Source of the DNA: Epiperipatus broadwayi
Taxonomy: Eukaryota; Onychophora; Udeonychophora; Euonychophora; Peripatidae
DNA: 64,000 nucleotides
Direction of reading: 5' to 3'
Assembly (NCBI GenBank): GCA_028023455.1
Contig: JAQFVV010000012.1
Span: 6,362,499-6,426,498 of the forward strand
Part shown: positions 14,400 through 26,103 of the stretch, in pieces
Position numbering within the stretch: the stretch's first letter is position 1
How the letters are laid out: each line of letters starts with the position of its first letter
Notes under the pieces: generated by a model
Databases searched by the model: none
What the model was told of the DNA's origin: nothing
The model's input: only the letters and a program-made list of their open reading frames with translations
Program-made: the position numbers and the translations under genes

Positions 14400-15830
14400 A
14401 TAACAAACATTTATTTAGGTATCTATATGTCCCAATTACTTTCAAAAGAAGAAAGATTGTACTTACTGGAAGAAATTATCTAGTATTAAATGGGACATCA
14501 ATTTAAAAAATGAGCATGTACTATACTATAAAGATACAAATATTGGAATCATAAGTAGAGTGGAATTCATTATAAATAAAAAGTGGAAGAGCAACATTTT
14601 GGATATTGAAGGAATATTAAGCAAAGTGGCATTGCAAATAATACAGATTTACGCAACAATGGGTTTTTGTTGTAAAGAAAAAGCAAAGGATTTTTATTTA
14701 CAAAGTGATTTTGATCAGACCAAGGAACATTTTAAGATTATGATGAGAGTCTTAATTCTAGAATTGGTCAATGACTAAATGATGAAAGTTCTGTGGGTGA
14801 ATTTAATTATGCTGATAGAAATAAAATAGGTCACAGGCTTGTGTAGTTTGCAGAAAATGAAAAACTGTATATTGTGACCTTTCTTTTTTGAGAAAAATAT
14901 TAAATGACAATGGACAAGGAAGTATCCATATGAAGATAGAGGAGAATTGGATTACATTTTAACTAACAGGAAATATGAATTTCTAGATTGCAATGTTCTT
15001 AATAGTTCTTAACACAGGGCATAATTATTGATTAATGCGATCTAGGATGTATGTTAATACAAAACTAGAGAGGCAAAATTATTAATTAAATCACTATCAA
15101 GATTTTATATTTCAAATTTTTGGAAACTTGTAAATGGTTTTAAAATACTAACAGATTTTGAAGATGATTCCCACTAGATAAGAAGATAATTGATACTCAA
15201 AACATTTAAAAAAAATAGTTGGTATTAAAAGCAGCAATTTATCAGCAAGTCTTTTACTGAAATAAGACAATTAAAAAAAAAATCCATCAATAATAATTAA
15301 ATGTCTAAAGTTTTATAGAATGGTACATCATCTTCATCATCATTATAATAATAATTAATTAATTATAAAGTAACAAAAAAAGCTATAGAAGAAAATAAAA
15401 ATCTCAAAACTGTAAAACAATATTTTGGTTCTGGAAGAAAAGTTATTCCTGCAATAAAAAAAAAAGATGGAAGTATTACTAAAAAGAAAGATGATATCAT
15501 GAAATGTTTGGAATTAAATAGTAATATAAAACAAGAAAATAAAGCATTCTTTATAGTTAATACATCTTGTGAATTACCCACAATTTTAAATAAAGTAATG
15601 AAAGACATGTCAATTGAATCTGTGAAGAAAGGGAAAGTTTCAGAAAGTAATGGAATCATTATTGATATTTTAAAAGAAACCGTTAAATAAATAGAATAAT
15701 TGTTGGCAAAGTAATATACCAAATCTCTAAATGATAAAGATGTACCAAATGATTGGAAAAATACAAACGTAATATTGATATTTAAGAAGAATAAATAATA
15801 TTAGAGATCTATCGCTTCTCTCTCGTAATT
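14400..15830 (+). pseudogene. RTE-type LINE remnant: endonuclease and start of reverse transcriptase
   Basis: This is a broken copy of an RTE-clade non-LTR retrotransposon. The apurinic-type endonuclease region reads SIKWDINLKNEHVLYYKD, then RVEFIINKKWKSNILD and KVALQIIQIYA (14490-14660). After a frameshift near 14770 come NDESSVGEFNYADRNKIGHR and FAENEKLYIV, and later DYILTNRK (near 14950), the conserved C-terminal part of this endonuclease family. After a gap the linker and RT N-terminus follow at 15360-15830: AIEENKNLKTVKQYFGSGRK, KDVPNDWKNTNVILIFKK and RDLSLLSRN, corresponding to the usual IPEEW...IFKKGD...NYRPISLL stretch. RT catalytic motifs A-E are absent here, so the copy is 3' incomplete. 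In the family the endonuclease nicks target DNA and the RT copies the RNA into it. Confidence 0.87.
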
Positions 15831-16840
15831 GAAGTTTTCACGAACTCAATAAACCAGTCCAAATGCATCATATCCTAAAAATTATATATTGATGCTGTTT
15901 AATTGTTAATACACACACACATGTATACGTTTTTGCAAAAATATAATTATATGTGCATATATATCTGAAAATATTTATGTACCTAAAATGCTTGGTTTTG
16001 TTTTTTAAAATTTAATGATAGCGGTTTATAGATATGTGCATATATGGATATAAATGTGTGTGTGTGTTTATATATAAATAAATGCATATATATATTTTAT
16101 CTTCCACAAGATACTGGATCATAGAAACAAAGAACAGGTTTCACAGACACCATAATACCTATGGATTTTCCACAGAGTATGAGTCCTTTTATTGACAACA
16201 TAACTAATTATAATTGTTAAAATATTCAAGTTCTTATATCAATTTAAATCTTATCTTAGGTTTTATTTTTATTTAAAATTTTAAATTTAGGTTCTTCTTA
16301 CAATGTTTAAAATCTCATATCAGGTTCTAAAATGTCTATATCTCATGGTTCAAAACTAAAATGCACTTCAAAATGATAATGGTAATATACTTTAAATCTC
16401 TAAAATGTGTCAATTATTCAAGTTGCACTCTAAACATCTTAACTTTGTCATTAAACATTTATATTTTAAGTAAACAGAAATGTAAATGCATAATAATGAA
16501 GTATTTAAATACTAAAATAATATATGACTAGCAATCTTAAGACATTTCTAAATATTTTAAAGTTTTTCGAGTGTAACTATTTCATTTCTTCACCTATAAA
16601 CATTGATCAATTTTATATCTTTTACATGAACTTTCAACAAATACTAACATGGAATAATGCAGCAGATAGAAAGAGTATATTTTATGCTACCAACTACACT
16701 ACAAGTGCATTTGAAATAAAATAAATGAACACAATATTTATTTTTATAATGCAGGCAAATAAATAATAAGTAAAACAGGTAAATAAATTCTATATGACCA
16801 TTTAAAATATACTCTTATTAATAATTTTTTTTTCTTTTCC
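15831..16840. other. AT-rich stretch without gene
   Basis: Contains short (TA)n and (TG)n runs near 15900-16100. The ORF at 16524-16724 has no recognisable motif. Nothing else could be identified. Confidence 0.5.
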
Positions 16841-16922
16841 TATGTCAAATGCGTTGACCGGGAAGCGCAACCGGGCCAGCTGCTTGGGAGGCAGCTATGC
16901 TAACCACTAGGCCACCAACGCT
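16841..16922 (-). mobile_element. tRNA-Gly-like SINE, copy A
   Basis: On the minus strand this is a tRNA-like body with box A (GGCCTAGTGGTTAGC), an anticodon arm GCTGC-CTCCCAA-GCAGC (anticodon CCC, Gly) and a decayed box B. The acceptor halves AGCGTTGG and CAACGC pair. It is followed by the shared tail ATTTGACATAGG and an A-rich run. The 3' end has the TTTGACA extension seen in copies B and C. The body is close to metazoan tRNA-Gly, but the discriminator region continues into a tail and the copies diverge, so it is a SINE or tRNA retrocopy rather than a working tRNA gene. No clear target-site duplication here. Confidence 0.8.
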
Positions 16923-19686
16923 CTTTTTCTGAGTAACAAATGTGATAATGTAATAATGGTAGCAAAACAGAAACGTATTTAATTAATAATAAAAATATTT
17001 ATTTACACTATGATATAATACTTATAAAAAAAATTATTTATTTACAATAAGCATCATTTTTAAATTTAATAAATTAGATTAACAAAATATTAATAAACTT
17101 TACACATAAATATCTCTTTCCATAAAACACTCCTAAAAAATTACAAATCCAGTTTTTCTTTAAATATTATACATGCGGAGTAAAACAATAAACCAGTAAG
17201 ATATTATATACTTTACACTGTGAAACTAGGATTGAAAATCAATGCAGAGATACTTTTTATGGATTTATAAAGATAGCAAAAAAATATTTTGCAAAATAAT
17301 AACACGAATAAGATTTTATTAACACCTATGATTGGGCAAGAAAATAAATAAGCTCGATGCTCACAATGTATTTTAAATTTGAGTTGTAGCAGAGCTAATA
17401 ATATATTATAAAGATAGACATGACTTCTGATATTATAACATACCAAAATACACACATTATATTAAATTTTAGGCAAAATGGATAATGAAAATATGAGAAG
17501 CAAAATATCAATAAACACCCAGTAACGTGACCTGGAAGTACTGAAAACAAAAAAATCAGTCTTTCTCGTGGAGGGCTGAACACTACAATATCATGAATAG
17601 GCACTTGAGAACTTCATGCAGGCAGTGCTGATAAATAAGCAAGCCATGCTCTCACTCATGAACTATCCACATAAATTTACCCAAATGGTTACCATTACAG
17701 TATAAGGCATGAATTTGATAATGATAATAAATAAATAATTAATTAATTAACATCACACACACATACAAATGCATACAATGCATCCATTCAACCTAGCACT
17801 CTATATACACCAACAAATCATAATTGCATAATGATAATAACATTCAATTTTATAAGCTATCTTAATTTCCACATACATTGATGTTCATAACATTTTTATT
17901 CATAACGATTTATATCATGATTTATAAAAAAGCTATTATACCCTGGGTACAATAATTTATTTAGGTTGAAACAACAAATATGAGAATTCTAAGTAATAAT
18001 AGAATCACTTATAAAATAAACCTTTTTACCTATTTTTTTTTACCCAGTTTTGTTCACATTTGCATATCGTTATAGATATATTTTACAACACCATAAATAA
18101 TAATAACAATTAAATATAATATAAATTATTACTATGTGATATAAATAATAATTTTTAAATATATATATATATTGTACTGGTCAGAATTGTATGTTCATTT
18201 AACAAGATGCCTGAGATACACATGTCAGGAGCAATTATGGATTCTGCCCTATTTGCCCTTCTCCAAAACTATAACATTATGAACAACATTTCTGATGATA
18301 ACAGATGAATTTTATTCATTTCAGTCCCAGAGACACAGCGGAGAAACATGATATCTACAGGGTAATTATTTTAAACAAAGTCTATCACATCCTAACTTAG
18401 ACAGATATCTTAAGTATAGAAAAAAATTATAATTTTAATAAATTGCAAATGGTTAGCATGATAAGAAAAGCAGGAATTATAATATAGCATCCATCCAAGA
18501 TGAGCAAGAATAGAGCATAACCCTGGCATAAATATTGTTTAAAATAATCGGTTATAACTTCTAAAAATACTATTATTAAGACAATGAACGAGTGAGATTC
18601 AATGAGGAGATACGAAAACATAAGTAATTATTAACATAACAATTTAATGAACACAAATAAGTTTATTTATATAAATTAACATAGTACAGATTTTACATGG
18701 TTGACAATTTGTGTATAGACAGATGGCATGATTTATAAATACATTGCAGTTATAGAGTCACTGCTGTAAGGAAATATGCAAGTGATAATTTACATATATA
18801 TGTGGTAATTGATTTATGTTATGGAAATGTGGTTTAATATGCTAATGGGAATTACAAATGAAATTTAATAGATTAATGTTGTTAATGCTATGACAGACCA
18901 AACAGAGATGATGATCATTAATTTATGGTTACAAAGAAGAGACATTTATAAAATAACCTCCAAAGGAAGGTTTACACTTTGATGCAATAGTTAAGTAACT
19001 TGATACATTAAGAGAAACTATTTAATTAACAATATATTGACAGAAGTCAGCATTCATTGCATAGTTGACTTAACAGTTTGGTTTAATAACTCTATCATCC
19101 ATGAGCACATTTAAGCCTGTCCAAATGAGAGGGCAGGTAGCTTAAATAAGCTTTACTATAACATTTCTAAAATATACTAATAATAATCAGTCAATGGTTT
19201 ACAAAAATCACTGTTACAACTTATATATATAACACGAGGCATACAAATAAGGAAAACTTGTGGTGTTGACCGTAATGATAGCATTAGAAAAGATTTTGGG
19301 TCTGTCTTTGGATTGAGAGGCTTCATCATTTATAACAGTCCACTTGTATCTATGACAGAGTGGTGATTAGAGAGATTATTGGTAAGGATGCCATGGTTTG
19401 GGCTTGCTGACATTATCCTATGCAGAGCCTCAACAACCTAACATTGTCCTGAGGTCAGTGCTACCAAATCTCATTCTGAGACAAGTTATATGAAGAATAT
19501 CTGGGACTTCTGAAGAATAGTGTGACAAAGCAAAATACAAGGCTTTTAATGCTATCATGAGTAAGCAGTGCTAAATACAGCTCAGTTTTTTAATGACTGA
19601 TATATTAATTAAACCCCAAGTAAAGTAATAATAATATCAAGCATAATACCATGATGAAATATTAACCCATTCAGAAAGATACATAT
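16923..19686. other. AT-rich stretch, unidentified repeat-like patches
   Basis: No coding region supported. More complex patches lie at 17500-17700 and 19240-19560. The latter is bounded by AATGATAGCATTAG and its approximate complement TTTTAATGCTATCAT, so it may be another inverted-end element. The ORFs at 17213-17604 and 18427-18621 (-) have hydrophobic, AT-driven composition and no motif. Confidence 0.4.
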
Positions 19687-20374
19687 ATGACCTTGGCAAA
19701 TTTGTCCAAAACAAATCTGTATCAATCTGTATCCCATAAAGTAACTATATTAAGAAATTATTGTTATAGAAATAAGAGATTAAATAATTCTAGTGGGATA
19801 GCTTTGTTTCAAAAAGGTCAATTTTATAAAGATTATTTGAGTGTTGGCTACCCTGATAAATTTGTTCAATGTCTTTTATTTAATAGTAATAATAATTGTG
19901 ATGATGTGAAGAATAAAGAAAAATATGATTTTATTTGTTTGCCATTTAAATTGTCTTCTTATAAAATTGTACATAAAAATAACAATTTGTGTGGAAATAA
20001 AATTTTTTGAAAAAGGGGTATTACTTTGAATTATTTATTACATAATACAAAGGAAATTTTTGATAGAAAGATTATTCCTGAAGTACTGTACATTATCTCT
20101 TGTTTTTGTAAAAAGGTATATATAGGTCAGAGTAGTTTGAACTTAAATGAAAGAATAAAGATACGTAAAAGTAGGGTTAGAAATAAATATTTTAGTTCTG
20201 CTTTATATATCCATGAAAAAAATATTGGCCACTATTAATTTTGATGAAGTAAGATTTTCTTAGTTGAGAGAAATAAAATTTAAAAAAAGAATTAAAGAAG
20301 CTTTATTATTAAAATTTTATGATTCCAAAGCATTTAACTTATTTAAAAGTTCTTTTAATATTAAGAATGTATGA
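19687..20374 (+). pseudogene. Penelope-like element remnant: post-RT linker and GIY-YIG endonuclease
   Basis: This is the 3' coding end of a Penelope-like retroelement. The first reading frame (19687-20010) ends with FICLPFKLSSYKIVHK, resembling the segment between the RT and the endonuclease (LPY..., S.KI...). After a stop the next piece (20026-20238) carries the GIY-YIG core as CFCKKVYIGQSSLNLNERIK, preceded by VLYIISC. A third piece in another frame (about 20260-20374) reads RIKEALLLKFYDSKAFN, resembling the C-terminal tail. In PLEs the GIY-YIG nuclease nicks the target to prime reverse transcription. The RT domain itself is missing, so the copy is 5' truncated. It lies 540 bp upstream of hammerhead-bearing insertions, but nothing physically links them. 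Confidence 0.82.
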
Positions 20375-20915
20375 AAGATAAGTAGAATTGTGAGCAATGA
20401 TTAGTATAAATGTTATTATTTTGTAATTCTTTACACTTGAAAAGTCTACTTGTAGCAATAAAATGATTGGTAATATTTAGAGTTTATTTTCTTGGCTAGT
20501 CTAGTTGAGTTGTGAATTTGGGGCAATTTTGATTATATATATATATGTAATAGTATTACAAATCAATGTCTGTATTTCTTCAAAGCAATATATGTAATCT
20601 TATAATTAAATATTAGTGAATACAGTAATCAAAAATTTTTGAAAAAGACAAAATATAATCTTCATGTAGGAGAACTTTTGACTATTCTCATTGTCTTTGT
20701 CAATTAGTTCTTTGAAATGTCAACCTTCCCTTAATTCTGTGATCTTAATGTTCACTGACTGCCTAGCTTCCTTTATTTTTATTTTATTGCTATTTCTTTC
20801 AGTTTGCAATATTTTTACATTACTATAATTAAAATTAAAACCATATATATATATATATGATTTATTATGGTCATAAAAAATGGAAGCTGATACATTATAT
20901 ATATGATTTTATATT
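20375..20915. other. AT-rich stretch
   Basis: Probably includes the 3' untranslated end of the PLE fragment. It has (TA)n runs at 20535-20548 and 20842-20859. Nothing else identified. Confidence 0.4.
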
Positions 20916-20958
20916 ACCTCTCTGAGGAGTGCCAAAGCACGAAACCATGGTCAGGGGT
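20916..20958 (+). ncRNA. Hammerhead ribozyme, type I with minimal helix III
   Basis: A self-cleaving hammerhead fold can be drawn with every core base in place. Helix I pairs ACCTCT (20916-20921) with AGGGGT (20953-20958), with one G-U. The core CTGAGGA is at 20922-20928; position 7 is variable in the family. Helix II is GTGC-CAAA-GCAC (20929-20940), a perfect 4-bp stem with a tetraloop. GAAA is at 20941-20944. Helix III is CC-AT-GG (20945-20950) plus the A15.1-U16.1 pair, and the cleavage triplet GTC ends at 20952. A 2-3 bp helix III with a tiny loop is the form known from Penelope-like elements and retrozymes, where it usually works as a dimer. Activity is inferred, not shown. Confidence 0.85.
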
Positions 20959-21108
20959 TGGGGGGGGGATTTCTGACAGAGATATTTTAAGTGCTGGCTT
21001 TGGTTAAGCATTTATCATAAAGCTTGCAGAGGAATTGGCAATCCTCATTGTTTATAACTTACAAGCTTAAGAGATAGGGTCATGTGATCCATGACTCTTG
21101 TTTTGCCT
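20916..21108 (+). mobile_element. Hammerhead family 2 insertion, single arm
   Basis: This is one unit of the family also present as a foldback at 52611-52944. Order: hammerhead, G-run (20959-20969), the sequence around ATTTCTGACAGAGATATTTT, an AAGCTTG(C) half-site, the small hairpin GAGGAATTGGCAATCCTC, ACAAGCTT, and then the E-box TCATGTGATC (21080-21089) and the end GACTCTTGTTTTGCCTA. Ends are inferred by comparison with the other copy; the flanking duplication is ambiguous because both sides are TA-rich. No ORF, so non-autonomous. Confidence 0.78.
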
Positions 21109-21340
21109 ATTTATATATGCTAAGTATTTTGTTTTATTATTTTAGATTAGAAATTTAAGTTATTTTTATCTTATAATAAAAATAATCCTTTCATTCAAAT
21201 TCTTTTGTATTATCTTTAAGAAAATACTGCAATACATTCTTTCCCTTGAACAGTTAAAAAAATACACATATCATAATTAAGAGAAGGAATGTCTTTAATA
21301 TGATGTTCATAATTAAAGTGCAAATTTGATGAAATATAAG

Positions 21341-22372
21341 CAAATAGAGGATAAAAACAGGCAAAACTCTCTATACATATTGCCACTCAGTGCAAGCCAG
21401 AGTAATCAATGGATGCCAGAAGACTTGTGCATAAAATCCCCTTCTAATGCCTACACATCCAATATTCTCAAACTAGTTTCTGGCTTGTGGCCTTCGTCAG
21501 TGAGGAGCCTTGGATCTGACAGCACTGCACCTAGTCAGCCCTCTAGCAGCCATATTTTATCTCTACTTAACTACAAAACTATGAAACTTAAATTGAAAAC
21601 ACTATAGTATTTTCAATCCAAGCTCATTAGCTTATATAGTCATATAGGTCTGAACTTAGTTCAGTACCCATACATTTTGGGGTCTTTGGTTCTTTAATAA
21701 CCATAGCCACCACTATTCTATTAGGCAGGATTGGTTTAAGCCAATAAACATTACATGATCACCATTTCTAATGTTTGCTCATAACTGTTATTAAAAAAGG
21801 CAAAACTCTTTATATGTATTGCCACTCAGTGCAAGCCAGAATAATCAATGGATGCCAGAAGGCTTGTGCATAAAATTCCCATCTAGTGCCTATGTGATGT
21901 TTATTGGCTTAAAACCAATTCTGTCTAATAGGATAATGGTGGCTATGGTTATTAAAGAACCAAAGACCCCAAAATGTATGGGTACTGAACTGAGTTTAGA
22001 CCTATATGACTATATAAGCTGATGATCTTGGATTGAAAATATAGTGTTTTCAATTTGTCTCATAGTTTTGCAGTTAAGTAGAGATAAAAAGTGGCTGCAG
22101 GAGGGTTGCATTAGATCTTAAGATCTAAGTGCAGTGTTCTCAGATCCAAGGCTCCTCACTAATAAAGGCCACAAGCCAAAAACTAATCTGGGGATATTAG
22201 ATGAGTAGGCACTATATGGGGATTTTGTGCACAAGCCTTCTGGAATCCATTGATTACTCTAGTTTGCACTGAGTGGCAATACATATAGAGAGTTTTGACT
22301 GTTTTAATAACAGTTAAGAGCAAGCATAAGAAATGGTGATCATATGATGTTTATTCTCTCAAATAGAGGATA
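21341..22372. mobile_element. Composite foldback of hammerhead family 1 with 13-bp TSD
   Basis: The 13-bp direct repeat CAAATAGAGGATA flanks the insertion (21341-21353 and 22360-22372). Inside are three pieces of one unit: an inverted copy at 21354-21794, a second partial inverted copy at 21795-21890 (restarting at GGCAAAACTCT), and a plus-oriented copy to 22359, so the two long arms form a large inverted repeat. Landmarks are AACAGGCAAAACTCT, TTGCCACTCAGTGCAAGCC, the hammerhead region, and an end carrying GGTGATCAT. The ORFs at 21326 and 21819 are translations of this repeat and not genes. That the whole rearranged unit sits between one duplication shows it was inserted as a unit; inverted and partial repeat copies are known for Penelope-like elements. 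Confidence 0.85.
21464..21505 (-). ncRNA. Hammerhead-like motif in family 1 (minus strand)
   Basis: The minus strand reads CCTCA, core CTGACGA, helix II A-GGC-CACAA-GCC-A, GAAAC, TA, then GTT and TGAGA. Core and strands are in hammerhead order, but the first helix II pair is an A-A mismatch and the cleavage triplet is GTT where a sister copy has GTC. Probably weak or inactive. The matching site in the other arm (22154-22193) has lost the core, reading CTAATAAA. Confidence 0.6.
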
Positions 22373-22579
22373 TTAAGTAATATCAGTTCTTTGTAAAGTT
22401 CCATATTATAAAGTTCATAAATTTTAATAATATTAAATATGTTTAAATCATTTCTTCTTTCTTTAAAGTAAAATAATATATATTTCAAAAACAAGTAAGC
22501 AATTTACAAAATATTCTAAATGAATAGGTAGATGAATTGAGAACAGATAATTATATCAATTCATTGTTAGCTTATCTGC

Positions 22580-22706
22580 AATTAGTAAAAATTGCCAAGC
22601 ATTGGTGGTTGAGAGATCAGCGACAGCTGCTTTATAAGCAGTTGTCCCGGGTTAGCGGGTTCGCTTCACGGCTGATGCTATGACACATGAGAAAAAAATT
22701 AGTAAA
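22580..22706 (+). mobile_element. tRNA-derived SINE, second type, with 10-bp TSD
   Basis: The direct repeat AATTAGTAAA (22580-22589 and 22697-22706) brackets a tRNA-like body starting GCCAAGCATTGG. It has an A-box-like GGTTGAGAGATCAGC, an anticodon arm ACAGCTGC-TTTATAA-GCAGTTGT, a longer variable region with CCCGGGTTAGC, box B GGGTTCGCTTC, and the tail GATGCTATGACACATGAG plus poly(A). The longer variable region suggests a class II tRNA such as Leu or Ser, but I cannot assign it. Another copy lies at 38897-39028 on the minus strand. Confidence 0.85.
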
Positions 22707-24344
22707 GATTTAAATAAATAGTCTTTTTTTCAAATTATTGAAAAAACTTATCCTTATTACCTTTTTTTTTTTTTAAATTATAAAATAAAATTCCAAATCA
22801 TTAAAATTTCTTTTATTCTTAATACAATCAATGCTTCTATGATAATTCATCATTATTATACTTTTAATTTGACAAAAATATAATTATATATATTTTCAAA
22901 ACAGATTAAGAGTGATTGTCTTTTATAAAATTATTCATTTTTAGATAAAAGTTTTATCAACCATGTAATAAATATCATTAATCAGTAATATTAGTATCAA
23001 TAACAAATTAAAATATCATTTAAAGTATCAAAAACAATTATTATAGCCAAAGTTAAAATAAATTAATTTTAGAATAATGATAAAATAAACATATGCTTCC
23101 AATGTATAGTTAGTTTCCATGATTTCTTTTAAAAATTACTAGGATTTTTAGCATCTTTCCATGAATTACTAAGCCAGTCAAACATATACTTTAGTGTAGT
23201 ACTGTAGTGGGTAACTTTAAACTCTTTTATTCAGATATTTAAAATGATAAAAGAAAAATCAATTAAAAACTTTTAAATTGATTTAAAATAGTGACACAAA
23301 ATCTAATCAATAAAACCAATAATTTAAAATGACATTCAGTAATAATTTTAAAATAATTTCAATAATAATTTCAATAACACACACTCAATAATTTTTTAGT
23401 TTTTTTTTTTTTATATATCAAAACACCTATGTGTCTATATATTTTTGTAGTTCCTATCAAATGACTCAGTTCAACCAATCCCATTTAAATATGGAGGTGG
23501 AATGTTTAAATCATTAGCATAGTTTTAAACTTTCATAATTAATTAACCTGACTATGAACTTTTTATTCAGAATATTTATTCATGTGATGCCTAGGCTGAT
23601 AATGAGCTTTATTTATTGTAATTTACTTATTAAATAAATAATTTATTTAACTAATGTAAACTTATTTACTTATATTTTTTAATTAACTCAAAATACACTC
23701 TTTATTTTACTTTATTTAAAATCTTTTAATATTGTAATTATTCAATGTATTTTTTTAATAAAATATAGCTTTTAATAAATTCTTTTTTAAATTTTTCATT
23801 CATTCAAACACATGCACCAACACTAACCCACACATATATATTACTTATAACCATTATTCTAAAAGCAATAAAACTAACTTTTTATCTATTTAAAACCGCA
23901 CACAGCTATGATTATGAAGCCATAAAGCTTTGAAAGTGCTAAGCTTTAAATAAATTTAATAATATATATATAACTTCTTTAACAAGCATTATAAGCACAT
24001 AATTATTGATACTATTTGAAACTTACTTAATTTAAAATTTATTTAAATTGAAACTTATCCCAAATAATCATATTTAATCTCAACATCTTTGAATTCTGGT
24101 TTTAAATAACTCTTAGATGAACTAACATTTTATAAATTATTATTTTAAAATCATTTATTTTAAAACTAACAAACAGAGATCCTAACAAAATAAAGTAACT
24201 ATATTTTGTACAGAATAAAACAAGTTTATTAACTACCTACACCTAAAACATAACAGATTTTAAACTAATTTTTATTTGGATCTAAACTATTAACTGAAAA
24301 TTTTTAATCAAGCATAAAATAATCCAATTAGTATTTCATAAATA
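22707..24344. other. AT-rich stretch; PLE-end-like relic near 23890
   Basis: No gene. At 23890-23955 the sequence GAAGCCATAAAGC then TTTGAAAGTGCTAAGC resembles the segment downstream of the GIY-YIG fragment at 28320-28390 (CTGAAAGCGCTTAGCC), so it may be a solo PLE 3' end. The rest is A/T-rich. Confidence 0.4.
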
Positions 24345-24536
24345 AATGCAGTTCATCCACACCACACTACTTTGAACCCTTTTTAGTAAATCATTTTATT
24401 GTATATATATATGCATACACAATCTATGCTCTGAAAAAACTGCAGGACAGTCAAAATGTAAATTATATATGCATATACATATAATAAAAGGTTTTTCTAA
24501 AAAGTGTTCAAAGTAAAGTGGATGAATTGCATTTAT
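24345..24536. repeat. Inverted-repeat element (about 190 bp)
   Basis: The left arm begins AAATGCAGTTCATCCAC and includes ACTTTGAACCCTTTTTAG. The right arm is its complement, ending GTGGATGAATTGCATTT. Arms are about 75 bp with a few mismatches and a central loop of about 40 bp. MITE-like; no clear target duplication. Confidence 0.75.
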
Positions 24537-25981
24537 ATAAGATATGACAGCAAAATAAAGAAAGTGGTGAATTTGATAATATTTTTGTAGTACTTCTTAA
24601 GTAACTAATATTTAAGTAGGCTAAGTAAATTATTTTAATCAATAAATAAAATCATTTAGCTAAGACTTTATAGTTAAACATCAAGAAGAAAATTTATTTA
24701 ATGTAGTCTAAAAAATTGTTTTAACACATTATAGTATATATTTAACCCACACAGTCTAAATATATGATTACAATATGTATACATAAAGATCCGTTGACAC
24801 CTAAAACATTTTTAATATAAAATTTCAACTAGTTAATATAAACATATACTATGAATGAGTGCATATAAAATACTGTTATTAGCTTATTATTTAGCTAAAA
24901 TATAAGATTTTTATATAATAACAAAATTCTGAATTATGAACTATAATGATATAAGGCTAAAAAGAATCTGCTTTAAGAAGTCTCTTTCATCAGTAATTGA
25001 AACCCCAACATCAATAACCATAAATTAGATTAGGTTTGAATTTTATTTATATTAATAATCAAATTTTATTTGTTTTATTTTAAAAAAATGGGAAAAAGAA
25101 ACAGACCATTATTAAATGTAATGCTCTTTATAATTAATAAGCACTTTTATAAGTATATTTTGGAAAGATAATATATATATATGGAGATGTTTGAGATCTG
25201 GCCTGCATCTAATATCCAATCATGCCAACTTTTAAATATATATGTTTTAAAAAAATCCTTTTTCAAAAATTTTAATATTTACTAGAAAATTTTACTTTAT
25301 AGAATAAATTCACATTTTTACCATTTCCTAATTAAATAATATTATTTTTTAATGATTACGTGATAGCTTAATTTAAAACAAAATACAATCATAAACTTAA
25401 AATATTAAAAATTTAAAAGATTAAAAAAATATTTTAATTATTATTTAGTTACTGTACTAATAATAATTTATGTATTTATTCTACATAAAATTTGTCCTAA
25501 ATTAAACCTTTAAAATTTTAGTTAGTTAAATACATATTGAGAATTTCTTAAAGCTATAACTTAAAAAAGCATGAAAATTTAAAAACAAGATAGTCTGTTA
25601 TTAATTAAAATTTTAAAAAAAGAGTAATAGTAGAAGGGAGGAAGATATAAAAACAAAAACTATGAAATTCATGAGATAGCAATAAAATATGTTATATAAA
25701 GTTTAATGTAAAGCCTAATTAAAAGACTGTAAAAAATATAATTATATCTTTTTAAAAAAAAATTGCTACAAATCTCAATATTAATATGCTTTAATCATAC
25801 TTTTTTTTTTTTATACGGAAGTTAAAAAATATTGAGTACATCAAGGAATATATCAAGATAAAATGTAAAAGGTTCATCTCTGGCTTGTCTGGGTTAAACC
25901 TGCAGAAAACTATTATTATTCCAGATAATAAAATGTATTATTCTTTTGATTTTAAACTATATAAAATTTATTTTAATTTAA
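24537..25981. other. AT-rich stretch without gene
   Basis: Nothing recognisable beyond homopolymer and TA runs. A less AT-rich patch at 25860-25910 (CTCTGGCTTGTCTGGG) is too short to classify. Confidence 0.45.
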
Positions 25982-26103
25982 AATGTTATTATTGATTTTT
26001 TTTTCATATGTCAAATGCGTTGACCCGGGGAAGCGAACTCAGGCCAGCTGCTTGGAAGGCAGCTATGCTAACCACTAGGCCACCAAAGCTTGACAATGTT
26101 ATT
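25982..26103 (-). mobile_element. tRNA-Gly-like SINE, copy B, with 9-bp TSD
   Basis: AATGTTATT flanks the insertion (25982-25990 and 26095-26103). On the minus strand: leader TGTCAAGC, body GGTGGCCTAGTGGTTAGC, anticodon arm GCTGC-CTTCCAA-GCAGC (anticodon TCC, Gly), box B GAGTTCGCTTCC, 3' part CAACGCATTTGACATATG and poly(A). The body and tail match copy C closely. Confidence 0.88.

Noticed and set aside
15363-15722. 119-codon minus-strand ORF, hydrophobic
   Set aside because: Antisense to the RTE RT N-terminal region, which gives a clear family match on the plus strand.
16841-16922. Functional tRNA-Gly gene
   Set aside because: The body is tRNA-Gly-like but box B is damaged, it has an extended tail with A-run, and sister copies have target-site duplications, so it is a SINE copy.
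21326-22022. ORFs of 93 and 67 codons sharing MPEDLC/MPEGLC peptides
   Set aside because: The shared peptides come from the repeated family 1 DNA unit, which also occurs inverted; no coding constraint is visible.
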